64,000 nucleotides of DNA from Acidipropionibacterium sp. (lineage in GTDB: Bacteria > Actinomycetota > Actinomycetes > Propionibacteriales > Propionibacteriaceae), in NCBI GenBank assembly GCA_022647765.1, contig JALCLH010000002.1, forward strand, positions 62,001-126,000, written 5' to 3'. This document shows positions 41,763-51,512 of this stretch, piece by piece. Every line of letters begins with the position of its first letter. Positions within the stretch are counted from its first letter, which is position 1. A program made the translations under genes and the position numbers. The notes beneath the pieces are model-generated. The model was not told where the DNA came from. It did not search any database and worked only from the letters and a program-made list of their open reading frames with translations.

Positions 41763-41912
41763 TCATCCTCCGCCGACACCCCTCAACTACGCCGCCCACA
41801 CGCCCAAACCTCTCCTCAGTCCCTCCTCCCCCACACCCAAACCCCTCACCACGCGCCTCAACCCCACCCCCACGACACCTTCCCGTCATCTGAACACGGC
41901 AGACTGGGGCCT
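41763..41912. other. pyrimidine-rich stretch upstream of phosphofructokinase
   Basis: About 150 bp strongly biased to C and T on the plus strand (CTCCTCCCCCACACCC, CAACCCCACCCCCACG). No gene; no clear promoter apart from this. The rest of the 41463-41692 gap shows nothing I can name. Confidence 0.4.
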
Positions 41913-44197
41913 GTGCGTAGTGATGACTGGAATGATGACGGCCACGAGTTCGCAAGCCTGAACGCCACACCGCCGCTGCCGGACGCCCATGGCGTGCGCA
42001 TCGGGATCCTCACCAGCGGCGGCGACGCCCAGGGGATGAACGCCGCGGTCAGATCGGTGGTCCGTTCAGGCGCTGAGCGTCGGCGCCGAGGTCTACGCCA
42101 TCTACGAGGGCTACCAGGGGATGATCGACGGCGGGGACGGCATCCGGCCGTTCAGCTGGGAGGACGTCGGCTCGATCCTCAACCGCGGCGGCACCGTCAT
42201 CGGCACCTACCGGTGCAAGGAGATGCGCGAGCGCGAGGGGCGGCTCAAGGCCGTCCTCCACCTCCTGGAGCGCGACATCGACCGGCTCGTGGTGATCGGC
42301 GGGGACGGCTCCCTCACCGGCCTCAACAGGCTGCGCAACGAGTGGTCCGGGCTGATCTCCGAGCTGGTCGAGCGCGGCGACCTCACCGAGGAGACCGCCA
42401 ACCAGCATCCCAGCCTGATGATCGCCGGGATCGTCGGATCGATCGACAACGACCTGGTCGGCTCCGACATGACGATCGGCGCCGACACCGCCCTGCACCG
42501 CATCGTCGACGCCATCGACGACCTCACCTCGACCGCCGCCAGCCACCAGCGATCCTTCGTCGTCGAGGTGATGGGGCGCCATTGCGGCTACCTGGCGCTG
42601 ATGAGCGCGGTGGCCGGCGGGGCCGACTTCGTACTGGTTCCAGAGCAGCCCCCGGAGCCGGGCTGGGAGGACCGGATGTGCTCCGACCTGAAGGCCGGGC
42701 GCAAGGCGGGCCGGCGCGACTCCATCGTCATCGTCGCGGAGGGGGCCACCGACCGCGAGGGCAACCCGATCAAGGCCGACTACGTCCAGCAGGTACTCAT
42801 CGACCGACTCAACGAGGACGCCCGGGTCACCATCCTGGGACACGTCCAGCGGGGCGGGACGCCGAGCGCCTACGACCGTTGGGCGTCGACCTGGTTGGGG
42901 TACAACGCCGTTCACGAGGTGCTCACCGCGACCCCCGATTCCGAGGGCCGGGTGATCGCCACCAGGTCGAACCGGATCGACCGGATCTCCCTGGTGAAGG
43001 CCGTCGCCGACACCCAGCACGTGCCCGAGCTCATCACCGCCGGCGACTACCGCGGCGCGATGCGGATGAGGGGGCGCTCCTTCGTCGAGATGGACGCCAT
43101 CTTCAGCGAGGTCGCCGAGCCGGTGCGCACCGTCCCCATTCCGGGGGACAAGCGGATCGCGATCATGCACGCCGGCGGCCCGGCGCCCGGCATGAACACC
43201 GCGGCCCGGAGCCTCGCCCGGCTCGGCATCTCCCGCGGCCACCACATCATCGGGATCCACAACGGGTTCATCGGGCTGGCGGCCGGCCAGGTCGACGAGC
43301 TCGACTGGGAGGAGACCGAGGGGCTCGCCGGCGAGGGCGGCGCCGCGCTCGGCACCCGGCGCGAGGTGCCGCGCACCGAGGATCTGTACTCGCTCAGCCG
43401 GTCCCTGGAGAACAACGGGGTGGACGCCCTCATCGTCGTCGGCGGCTACTCGGCCTATGACGGCGTCCACAAGATGACCGCCGAGCGCGACCGCTACCCC
43501 GCCTTCCGCATTCCCACCGGTCTGCGTGCCGGCCAGCATCGACAACAACCTGCCGGGCTCGGAGCTGTCGATCGGCGCCGACACCGCGCTCAATGTCATC
43601 GTCGACGCGATGGACAAGATCAAGGAGTCCGGGATCGCCTCGAAGCGCTGCTTCGTCGTCGAGACGATGGGCAAGAACTGCGGCTATCTGGCGCTGATGT
43701 CGGGGCTGGCGGCCGGAGCCGAGCGGATCTACCTCAACGAGGAGGGGATCAGCCTGGAGGATCTGGTCGCCGATACGAAGTGGCTGCGCGACTCCTTCGC
43801 CCATGGACGCCGGCTCTTCCTGGCCGTGCGCAACGAGAAGGCGTCGGACAACTACACCACCGACTTCCTGGCCCGGGTGATGGAGGAGGAGTCGCACGGC
43901 CTGTACGACGTGCGCACCGCGGTGCTGGGGCACATGCAGCAGGGCGGCTCGCCGTCTCCCTTCGACCGGCTGATGGCCACCCGGTTCGCCTACCGGGCGC
44001 TCAACCTCATCGACGACGAGCTGGCGGCCGGCACCGACGGCTCCTCGTTCATCGGCATCAAGGAGGGCCACATCCGGTCCGGCGCGATGAGCGCCATGCC
44101 CTCTTTGGTCGACGCCACCCATCGCCGGCCCCGGGATCAGTGGTGGCTGGATCTGCGCAGCGTGGTGAGGACGGTCTCCGACGAGCTGAGGAGCTGA
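41913..44197 (+). CDS. pfk: 6-phosphofructokinase, long eukaryotic-type tandem form, two frameshifts
   Basis: About 760 residues restored, with two phosphofructokinase domains. The N-terminal half is the catalytic type: IGILTSGGDAQGMNAAVRSV, VVIGGDGSLTGLNRLR, GIVGSIDNDLVGSDMTIGAD, VVEVMGRHCGYLALM and ILGHVQRGGTPSAYDR. The C-terminal half repeats these with changes (IAIMHAGGPAPGMNTAARSL; IVVGGYSAYDGVHKM; ASIDNNLPGSELSIGAD; VLGHMQQGGSPSPFDR) and is likely regulatory. Frame changes at 42065-42066 and 43519-43520, each undone by removing one base. The start is GTG 41913. Two shifts in one glycolytic gene argue for sequence error rather than decay. Confidence 0.85.
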
Positions 44198-44287
44198 GGG
44201 ACGCCGGGGCCGGGCTCGGCGTCGGCCCTGCCGGCTGCGTCGCCTGCGTCGGCTGCGGTCGAGTTCGGCATCAATCCCCGAACTCCC

Positions 44288-44355
44288 ACGAGGCGCCCGC
44301 TCCTCCACGAGGCGCCCGATAGATGGGGCGTCTCGTGGCGGAAGGGGCGCCTCGT
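44288..44355. repeat. nested double inverted repeat after phosphofructokinase
   Basis: ACGAGGCGCCC at 44288 and 44307, and its complements GGGGCGTCTCGT at 44325 and GGGGCGCCTCGT at 44344. Both pairs are spaced by 19 bp, so inner and outer stems stack into one 68-bp hairpin. It sits 90 bp after the phosphofructokinase stop and could terminate transcription. Confidence 0.8.
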
Positions 44356-44447
44356 CATTCAGGCGACGTCCAGCCTGCAGGGGTCGGCTGGTCTAGCCTG
44401 GCCTCACGCCCCTCGCCGACGAGGGCGACGACCCCCAGGAGACTGCG

Positions 44448-45386
44448 ATGGCGCTCAACGAGCTGAAATTCCCCTCCCACAACGGCCGCGACGAGATCCA
44501 CGGCTGGGTCTGGACGCCGGTCGCCCGGCCCCGAGCCGTCGTCCAGATCGCCCACGGCCTCGGTGAGCACTCCCGCCGCTACCTGCACATGATCACGACC
44601 CTGCTCGACGCCGGCTTCGCGGTCGCGGCCGACGACCACGCGGGCCATGGTGCGACGGCGGCGGCCTCCGGGGTCTGGCAGGACACCGGCGCCAACGGCG
44701 TCGAGACCGTGCTGCGCGATGAGAAGGCCCTGCATGATCTGGCGGTCGAACTCCATCCGACACTGCCGTATGTCCTCTTCGGACACTCGTGGGGATCGAT
44801 GATCGCCCGCGGATACGCCTCCCGCTACGGCGAGGACCTGTCAGGGCTGGCACTGTGCGGGATCGCTGCGCAGATCCACGGCATCGAGCAGACACTCGAC
44901 CGCACTGCCCTGGACGCCGCTCTGGCAGCCGGCGACGGCACCGAGCCGGATCAGGGGTTCCAGAACCAGATGTTCGACGGCTTCGTCGACCGCTTCGGAC
45001 CGGGCGCCGGTCCTACCGCCTGGGTGGCCTCCGATCCGGCGGTGGTGGCCGATCACGGCGTCGACCCGCTCAACAACTTCGGCGCCCCGATGTCGCTGCG
45101 CTTCGTCCGCGACTTCGTCTCTCTCTACGACGAGGTGAATGCCGCCGACTGGCCCACCAGCATCCCGGCCGACCTGCCGGTGCTCATCCTGGCCGGCGAG
45201 CAGGACCCGGTGGCGAACTACGGCGAGGGCGCCCTGCACGTCGCCAACCGGTTGTGCGCCGCCGGGCGCAGTGACGTCGAGACCCACGTCTACACCGGAG
45301 CGCGCCATGAGGTGCACAACGAGCCCGCCAGCCGGGGCGAGGTGGAGGCCACCCTTGTCGGCTTCGTCGAGCGGGTCATCGCCTGA
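44448..45386 (+). CDS. alpha/beta hydrolase, monoacylglycerol-lipase-like
   Basis: A 312-residue serine hydrolase of the lysophospholipase/monoglyceride lipase group. VVQIAHGLGEHSRRYLHMI is the oxyanion-hole HGxGEHSxRY motif, DDHAGHGATAAASGVW follows, and the nucleophile elbow is YVLFGHSWGSMIARGYA. The acid is Asp in LILAGEQDPVANYG and the His is in YTGARHEVHNEPASRGEV. There is no signal peptide, so it is cytoplasmic. Substrate specificity is not evident. ATG 44448 is placed by GGAGACTGCG upstream. Confidence 0.9.
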   Translation: MALNELKFPSHNGRDEIHGWVWTPVARPRAVVQIAHGLGEHSRRYLHMITTLLDAGFAVAADDHAGHGATAAASGVWQDTGANGVETVLRDEKALHDLAVELHPTLPYVLFGHSWGSMIARGYASRYGEDLSGLALCGIAAQIHGIEQTLDRTALDAALAAGDGTEPDQGFQNQMFDGFVDRFGPGAGPTAWVASDPAVVADHGVDPLNNFGAPMSLRFVRDFVSLYDEVNAADWPTSIPADLPVLILAGEQDPVANYGEGALHVANRLCAAGRSDVETHVYTGARHEVHNEPASRGEVEATLVGFVERVIA

Positions 45387-45442
45387 ACCAGTGCTGGCAC
45401 CGCGCGGCAGACTGGGAGCATCGGCAACCGGGAGAGGACGCC

Positions 45443-46242
45443 ATGTGCGGACGCTACGGCCTCAATGTGAATGCGAACGACCTGGCGACGGTCTACCGGG
45501 CGATCGGCGAGGACATCGACGGTTGGACGCCGCAGTACTCCATCGCGCCGTCCACCACCGTCCCGATCCTGCTCGCCCTGCCCGGAGATCCTGACCAGGA
45601 CGATCCCCGGGCCGCGCCGCCCCGACCGGCTGCTCCGGCCGCTGTACCGGCTGCCGAGAATGCCGTCCGCATTCTGGAACCCGCACGGTGGGGGTTCCGG
45701 CCTGCATGGGCCAACGAGTCCGGGCCGCGCCCGATCAACGCCCGACTGGAGACGGTGGCGTCCAACGGCATGTTCCGCGCCTCTTTCCGGGCCCACCGCG
45801 CCATCGTCCCGATGACCGGCTACTACGAATGGACGCCGGGCCGGGGAAAGACGAAGATCCCGCACTGGATCCACGGCGACGCCGGACTGCTCCATGCGGC
45901 CGGGGTGACCGCGACCACCACGACCGACGGCGTCGCCACCACGACGGTGGCCATCATCACCACCACCGGCACCGACCGCGCCGGTGAGATCCACGACCGG
46001 ATGCCGGTCTTCCTGACGCCGGAAATCTCGACGAGTGGCTCGCCCCGGGCAGCCTCGACCCCACCGAGGCCGAGGGCCTGGTGCACCTGGCCGGTGAGCA
46101 GGCCCGGCAGATCGCCGCCACCCTGGACAGCCACCGGGTGGACCCGCGGGTCAACAGCGTCGCCCGGATCGATCCGTCGGACTCGACATTGATCAGTCCA
46201 GCGGATCCCGCACTCATCGCTCCGGTCCAGACGCTGTTCTGA
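45443..46242 (+). CDS. SOS response-associated peptidase (SRAP/YedK family), frameshifted
   Basis: About 266 residues restored. YedK/HMCES proteins cross-link to abasic sites in single-stranded DNA through Cys2, here MCGRYGLNVNANDLATVY. YSIAPSTTVPIL, RWGFRPAWANESGPRPINAR and TVASNGMFRASFRAHRAIVP, and MTGYYEWTPG (Glu) and EIHDRMPVFLTPE (catalytic His) follow. After VFLTPE the frame is lost; LDEWLAPGSLDPTEAEGLV to LISPADPALIAPVQTLF continues in another frame to TGA 46242. One missing base at about 46023-46026 explains it. A low-complexity Pro/Ala insert (DDPRAAPPRPAAPAAVP) interrupts the N-terminal half. No SOS box was recognised upstream. Confidence 0.85.
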
Positions 46243-46312
46243 TCTTCTGATCGGCGTCAATCAGAGATCACCCCCGGAGCAACTGCCCCGGCGCTGCGCC
46301 GATCGACACGGA

Positions 46313-46526
46313 TCAGTTGACGAACAGGATCATCCCGGCCCACACGATGATGATGATCGCCCCGATGATCCCCATCCCCCAGGCGAGCACCCAGACCAGC
46401 TTTCTCGTGCGGCGGGGCGGGCAGATCCTCCTCGTCCCGGGCCCCGGACTCGAGACCTCTCTCCGACTCGAGACCGGTCGCCGCGTCCTCGTCGGACTCA
46501 TCGGACCGGTCGGGGGTATCACTCAT
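46313..46526 (-). CDS. small acidic single-span membrane protein, frameshifted
   Basis: About 70 residues after removing one base. An acidic N-terminal half (MSDTPDRSDESDEDAATGLE then GARDEEDLPAPPHEK) leads into LVWVLAWGMGIIGAIIIIVW, a single membrane span near the C-terminus. The span lies one frame away from the start; an extra A/T in the run at 46401-46403 explains it. ATG 46526 has AGGAGA upstream. The layout resembles many small actinobacterial tail-anchored proteins of unknown role; no named family. Confidence 0.6.
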
Positions 46527-46626
46527 CGCATCTCCTGGGCTCGCAAACAGGACGAGTGTACGAGTGTAGGAGACGCCGGAGAACCACCCGTTCCGGACAC
46601 CCACACCCACACCCGCGGGCGCGGGC

Positions 46627-47391
46627 TCAGGCGACCTTGGGGATGGTGACCGGCTGGTTGATTCCCGACACGGTGGTGATCGAGGAGATCGAGGTCCCTC
46701 CCTCGGTGATCTTCATCGCCACCTTGACCAGCCTGAACTCGTCGTCCAGCCAGTAGTCCGCGGGAACCGGACCGATCTTGGCCGCCGTATCGGCGTCCAG
46801 GGTCGACAGCATCTTCTTCGGGTCCGCGGTCACCTCGAAGTGATGCCCGGTCGCGTCCTCGCCCACGTACTTGGCCGACACCACGGCGTCTCCCCACTTG
46901 GCGAGGGCCTGGGTCTGGTCGACCTGATCCGCCTGCTGGGAGCCGCCCTCGACCCATGAGCCGTCGTTCTTGACCCACACCTTGGGGCCGACGCTCACTA
47001 TCTCCATCGCCTTGCCCGCCGCCACCATCTTCACATGGGTCTTCGGCACGGCCGGGTCGGACTGATCGACGTCGCCGGAGAACTTCACCGACGCCGAGGT
47101 CTTCTCGGCGGTGAGCTTCATCTCGCCCACTGTGCTGTAGCTCTTCACCGTCTTCAGCGCAGCCGCCATCCGCGTGCCGAGATTCTTCGCGTCCGCCACC
47201 GGTCCGACGGTGAAGGGGTAGCTGGGAGTCGGGCTCGGGGTGGGGGTGGCCGAGACACCGGACGCCGGGGCGCTGACGGCCGGGGACGACGCCCCCGTCG
47301 TGCCGCTCTTCTGCCCTCCGCACGCGCTCAGCGAACTCATCGTCAGGACGCAGAGGCAGGCCGCCGCTCCGCGGCGCAGCGAGATTCTCAT
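46627..47391 (-). CDS. LppX/LprG-like lipoprotein
   Basis: A 254-residue exported lipoprotein with a signal peptide ending in lipobox LSACGG, then a Ser/Pro/Thr-rich linker to about residue 60. The mature part (AKNLGTRMAAALKTVKSYST; AGKAMEIVSVGPKVWVKNDG; PADYWLDDEFRLVKVAMKIT) has the alternating strands of the LolA/LppX half-barrel that binds acylated lipids in mycobacteria. Identification is from overall pattern, so an uncharacterised lipoprotein of similar fold is possible. ATG 47391 has GGAGCAAGT upstream. Confidence 0.78.
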   Translation of the reverse strand: MRISLRRGAAACLCVLTMSSLSACGGQKSGTTGASSPAVSAPASGVSATPTPSPTPSYPFTVGPVADAKNLGTRMAAALKTVKSYSTVGEMKLTAEKTSASVKFSGDVDQSDPAVPKTHVKMVAAGKAMEIVSVGPKVWVKNDGSWVEGGSQQADQVDQTQALAKWGDAVVSAKYVGEDATGHHFEVTADPKKMLSTLDADTAAKIGPVPADYWLDDEFRLVKVAMKITEGGTSISSITTVSGINQPVTIPKVA

Positions 47392-47543
47392 ACTTGCTCC
47401 AATCCTCTCCTCGGGGCATCGCGACGAGGCTCCGGATTCCTAAACGAGTTACTATCATATGAAGTCGGACGTTCGACAGGGTCCCCGGTCCCGGGCACCC
47501 GTTCCCGTCCGATCCTGACCACAGATTTCTGCTGGAGGCATCA

Positions 47544-48765
47544 GTGCCGTCATTCCCGACCCGACGATCTGTTCTCGCCGGAGGCGCCATCGCGGTGCCG
47601 TTGGCCCTTGTCGGGTGCGCGCCGAAGTCCTCGCCCGGCGCATCCGGCACGCCCGGCTCGACCGCCCCCTCCGCGTCGTCGGCCGCAACCGGATCGGCCG
47701 GTTCCTCGTCGACCCCGTCGCCGGCGACCTGTCACCGTCAGCTCCCAGCACTCGCTGACCCAGATCCAGCCCACCGACACCCTCAGCTTCGCGGTCTCCA
47801 ACGGCACGCTGAGCGCAGTCGCGGTGACCAATGCGGACGGGGAGCCGGTCAACGGCACCCTGGCCAAGAGCGTCTGGACGCCGCAGTTCCCCTTCCGGCT
47901 CAACCGCAGCTACACCGTCGTCTCCACCCTCGACGGCCCCGCCGGCACCACCAAGGCGACCACGAAGATCAGCACCCTGGACGCCGAGACGAACGTCGCC
48001 AACCTCCTCTACGACGGCACCCAGGTCGGCGCCGGAATGCCGGTGATCGTCAAGTTCAACAACGAGGTGGTGGACGCCGGGATGCGCAAGGCGATCCAGC
48101 AGGCGATGACCATCACCACCACCCCGGCCCAGAACGGCGCCTGGGGATGGATCGACAACGGCCAGCTGATGTGGCGCCCCGAGACGTACTGGCAGGCCAA
48201 CAGCAAGGTGACGGTGAGTGGGAAGATCGCCGGCCTGCCGACCTCGAGCCACCGTTTCATCAATGACAACATCTCGGGCGGATTCACCATCGGCGACGTC
48301 AGAATCCTCGACGTGAGCATTACCGGCCACACCATGACAGTCACCAAGAACGGCACCAAGATCAAGACTCTGCCGATCACCACCGGCAAGGACGGATTCG
48401 CCACCCGGTCGGGCACCAAGGTGATCATCGAGCGCGACTCCTCGCTCATCATGGACTCCACCACCGTCGGCATTCCCGCCGGCAGCCCCGATTCCTACAA
48501 GCTCGACGTCAAATGGGCGATGCGAGTCACCTACACCGGCGAGTTCATCCACGCCGCCCCATGGTCGGAGGGCGAGCAGGGGTCCGCCAATGTCTCGCAC
48601 GGGTGCGTCGGACTGTCCATGGACAACGCCAAATGGCTGTTCAACCTCTGCCGGGCCGGGGACATAGTGAACAACTCCGGCTCCAACCGCACCTTCAAGC
48701 CCTCGGAGGGCATCGGCTGCTGGGTCTACGACTGGGCGGGCTGGCAGAAGCTCAGCGCGGTCTGA
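47544..48765 (+). CDS. L,D-transpeptidase lipoprotein, frameshifted in the linker
   Basis: About 406 residues restored. The N-terminal signal peptide (RRSVLAGGAIAVPLALVGCA) has a lipobox, then a Ser/Ala/Pro linker. The body has two Ig-like segments (TDTLSFAVSNGTLSAVAVTN; VGAGMPVIVKFNNEVVDAG) and a YkuD domain ending in SANVSHGCVGLSMDNAKWLF, the catalytic SHGC motif. It makes 3-3 cross-links in peptidoglycan. GTG 47544 has GGAGG upstream. The linker frame changes near 47730 (PSPAT to VTVSSQHS); removing one base restores the protein. A terminator hairpin follows at 48897. Confidence 0.87.
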
Positions 48766-48896
48766 GCTCCGGGAGTCTTCGGGTCCACCGGGCCTACGGA
48801 TCTTCGCGGCGTGTGAACCCGCACGATCCGGGGCGTCCGGAAACTCTCAACCTCGAGGAATGGTCGAGAGTGTCCCGGCCCCGTCAATGGCCGGTT

Positions 48897-48944
48897 CACC
48901 GCCGACAACCCTCAATGTTCTTTTGAGCGCACCGGCGGTCTTTC
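48897..48944 (+). terminator. two-tier hairpin with T-rich tail
   Basis: ACCGCCG (48897-48903) pairs with CGGCGGT (48932-48938), and inside it CTCAA (48911-48915) pairs with TTGAG (48923-48927); CTTTCTTA follows. It lies 130 bp after the L,D-transpeptidase stop and before the SH3/RlpA gene, and is a good rho-independent terminator. Confidence 0.65.
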
Positions 48945-48962
48945 TTAGGCTCCAGGAAATCA

Positions 48963-48988
48963 GGGGCCCGATCCCGAATCCGGGCCCC
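48963..48988 (+). promoter_or_regulatory. 8-bp GC hairpin in the leader of the SH3/RlpA gene
   Basis: GGGGCCCG (48963-48970) pairs exactly with CGGGCCCC (48981-48988), loop ATCCCGAATC. It ends 24 bp before the TTG start and 11 bp before the ribosome site. It could affect translation or be part of a longer leader structure. Confidence 0.4.
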
Positions 48989-49012
48989 GTGCCGAGGCCG
49001 GAGGACACCCCG

Positions 49013-49946
49013 TTGACCGCTCACACGCACCCGATTGTGCAGAAGATCCGTGGTACCGCCGTCACCCTCGCCCTCGCCGGCACCCTTTCCTTCGGCGTCC
49101 CGGCGGTCGTCGGATCGATCGCCCAGGCCACTGACACCACGACCGTCGAGGCCACCACCGCCGTCCACGTCCGCCTCGGCCCGAGCACCTCGAAGCAGTC
49201 CATCGGCGTCCTCCACCCGGGAGATTCGGCGGTGGTGACCGGATCTCCCGTCGGCGGCTGGACGCCGGTGCGCTACCAGGGCCGCAGCGCCTGGGTGGCC
49301 AGCGCCTACCTGTCGGGCGGAGCTGGCGGGGCCTCCGGCTCCTCGTCACACGGCTCGTCCTCGAGCGGCTCGACCCGGACCAGCCCGGCGCAGATCGGCG
49401 TCGCCTACTCCGCCGTCCGCCTCAACCTGCGCAGTGGCGCCGGGCTCTCCGCACCGGTGCGCACAGTGCTGCCCGCCGGCACCAGGGTGACGCTGACCGG
49501 AGACGTCTCCGGGTCGTGGGTGAGTGTCGACTCCTCCCTGGGATCCGGCTGGGTCTCGATGGCGTACCTCACCCAGACGCTGGGCGCCCAGACCTCCTCC
49601 TCGACGCCGGTCAGCCGGTCGTCCGCCACCAGGCCCGCGATCTCCGGCGAGGGGCAGGCGACCTGTGACCGGCTCCTGCCGGGCCTCCTTCTACGACGAG
49701 CCGCAGATGACGGCCAACGGGGAGACCTTCGACCCGGACGCCGACACCGCCGCCCACAAGACCCTGGCCTTCAACACCCGGCTCAGAGTGACCAATGTGG
49801 CCAACGGCCGGTCGGTCGTGGTGCGTGTCAACGACCGCGGGCCCTATGTCTCGGGGCGCTGCCTCGACCTGTCGCGGGCCGCCTTCGCCTCGATCGCCGA
49901 CACCTCTGCGGGCACCATCGCCGTCACCTACACCGTGCTCGGCTGA
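49013..49946 (+). CDS. secreted SH3b-SH3b-RlpA-like (DPBB) wall protein, frameshifted
   Basis: About 311 residues restored. A signal segment ([20 protein letters not shown]) is followed by two bacterial SH3 domains ([40 protein letters not shown]) joined by a Ser/Gly linker. The C-terminal double-psi beta-barrel ([39 protein letters not shown]) is that of RlpA/resuscitation-type proteins. Catalytic Asp is in VNDRGPY. The frame changes near 49664 and one extra base explains it. The start is a TTG at 49013 with GGAGG eight bases before it. Likely acts on or binds peptidoglycan. Confidence 0.83.
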
Positions 49947-50201
49947 GCGGTTCCGCTCGCTATTCGGCTGATGGCGCGATCGCGTTGACATCCGTGACGC
50001 CGGCCGTACTCTGGGCTGCGCAGCCTCGGACCCGCTGAGGCCGCCGGGCGGACTCATGACGACGTCCCACCCGTCGATCCCGAGCCGCGACAATGACCGC
50101 CGCATCACCAGAATCCAGCCCCCTCCAGACATTCCGATCATCGGATACTGCGTGGTCTGGAACTCGGATCTGCGGGATCGGCGTCCCCCGAAAGGAGCAT
50201 G

Positions 50202-51485
50202 ATGAGCGAGACCGCGCGTTTCACCGACGGAAGCACCGATATCGAGTTCGAGAAGGTGACCGCCAGCGACGGCCAGGTGGGGTATGACGCCTCGGGCTTT
50301 CTCCGAAGCACCGGAAATCTGTTCCTCGACCCGGCTTTCGTGAGCACGGCGTCCTGCCTCTCGAAAATCACCTATATCGACGGCGACAAGGGAATTCTGC
50401 GCTATCGCGGATATCCGATCGAGCAGCTGGCCAAGCATTCGACCTATCTGGAGACCGCTTATCTGGTGATCTACGGGGAACTGCCGACCGCCGAGGAGCT
50501 CTCCGCCTTCGAGGAGCGGATCCGGCGCACCACCCTCATCGACGAGCGGATGCGCGACCTGTTCCGCTGCTTCCCCCGGCGCTCCCACCCGATGCCGGTG
50601 CTGGCCGCCGGAATCATGGCGCTGTCGACCTTCTCCGAGAAGAGCGCCGGCACCGATCCCGAGCAGGTCGAGAACGCCACCGCCCGGCTGATCGCGAAGA
50701 TGCCGACCCTGGCGGCCTTCTCCTACAAGAACTCGGTCGGCCAGCCGACCCTCTACCCGGACAACTCGTTGTCCTATATCGAGAATTTCATCCGGATGAG
50801 TTTCGGATTCCCCACCGAGGACTATGAATTCAATGATGAGATCACCCGGGCCCTGGAGGTGCTGCTCATCCTGCACGTCGACCACGAGCAGAACTGTTCG
50901 ACCTCGACGGTGCGAATGGTCGGCTCCTCGGGGGCGAATCTGTACTCCTCGGTGGCGGCCGGCGTCAATGCCCTGTCCGGGCCCAAGCACGGTGGAGCGA
51001 ATCAGGCCGTCATCGAAATGCTCCAGTACATCCGGGATTCCGGAATGACCACCCACGAGTTCGTCGCCAAGGTCAAGGATCATGAGTCCAGGATCAAGCT
51101 GATGGGTTTCGGCCACCGGATCTACAAGAGCTACGACCCGCGCGCCGCGATCATCAAGCAGCACGCCGATGCCATTCTCAAACTCCACACCGGACGCCAG
51201 GATCTGCTGGAGATCGCCCAGGAGCTCGAGGAGACCGCGCTCAACGACGACTACTTCAAGGAGCGCAAGCTCTACCCGAATGTCGACTTCTACTCGGGCC
51301 TGATCTACGAGGCGATGGGATTCCCGGTGAATATGTTCACCGTGCTGTTCGCGATCGGGCGGCTGCCCGGCTGGATCGCCCACTACCGCGAGCAGCTGGA
51401 GACCAGCAACAAGATCTGGCGGCCGCGCCAGCTCTACACCGGGGAGATGGAGAGGGCCTACCGCCCGGTCGACCTGCGCCCCTGA
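50202..51485 (+). CDS. gltA: citrate synthase
   Basis: A 427-residue type II citrate synthase. Residues at the active site: LILHVDHEQNCSTSTVRMV (first catalytic His), ALSGPKHGGANQAVIEML (second His), LMGFGHRIYKSYDPRA (oxaloacetate Arg/His) and PNVDFYSGLIYEAMGFP with the catalytic Asp. I prefer the second of two adjacent ATGs (50202), which is properly spaced from AAAGGAG. Adenosine deaminase follows after 27 bp. Confidence 0.96.
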   Translation: MSETARFTDGSTDIEFEKVTASDGQVGYDASGFLRSTGNLFLDPAFVSTASCLSKITYIDGDKGILRYRGYPIEQLAKHSTYLETAYLVIYGELPTAEELSAFEERIRRTTLIDERMRDLFRCFPRRSHPMPVLAAGIMALSTFSEKSAGTDPEQVENATARLIAKMPTLAAFSYKNSVGQPTLYPDNSLSYIENFIRMSFGFPTEDYEFNDEITRALEVLLILHVDHEQNCSTSTVRMVGSSGANLYSSVAAGVNALSGPKHGGANQAVIEMLQYIRDSGMTTHEFVAKVKDHESRIKLMGFGHRIYKSYDPRAAIIKQHADAILKLHTGRQDLLEIAQELEETALNDDYFKERKLYPNVDFYSGLIYEAMGFPVNMFTVLFAIGRLPGWIAHYREQLETSNKIWRPRQLYTGEMERAYRPVDLRP

Positions 51486-51512
51486 GAGGAGCTGGCCGCA
51501 TAGGCTCGGGCC

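Noticed and set aside
48772-49012. ydaO/c-di-AMP riboswitch before the SH3/RlpA gene
   Set aside because: Such riboswitches often precede wall-hydrolase genes in actinobacteria, but the conserved core segments are not there; only a terminator and a short GC hairpin are visible.
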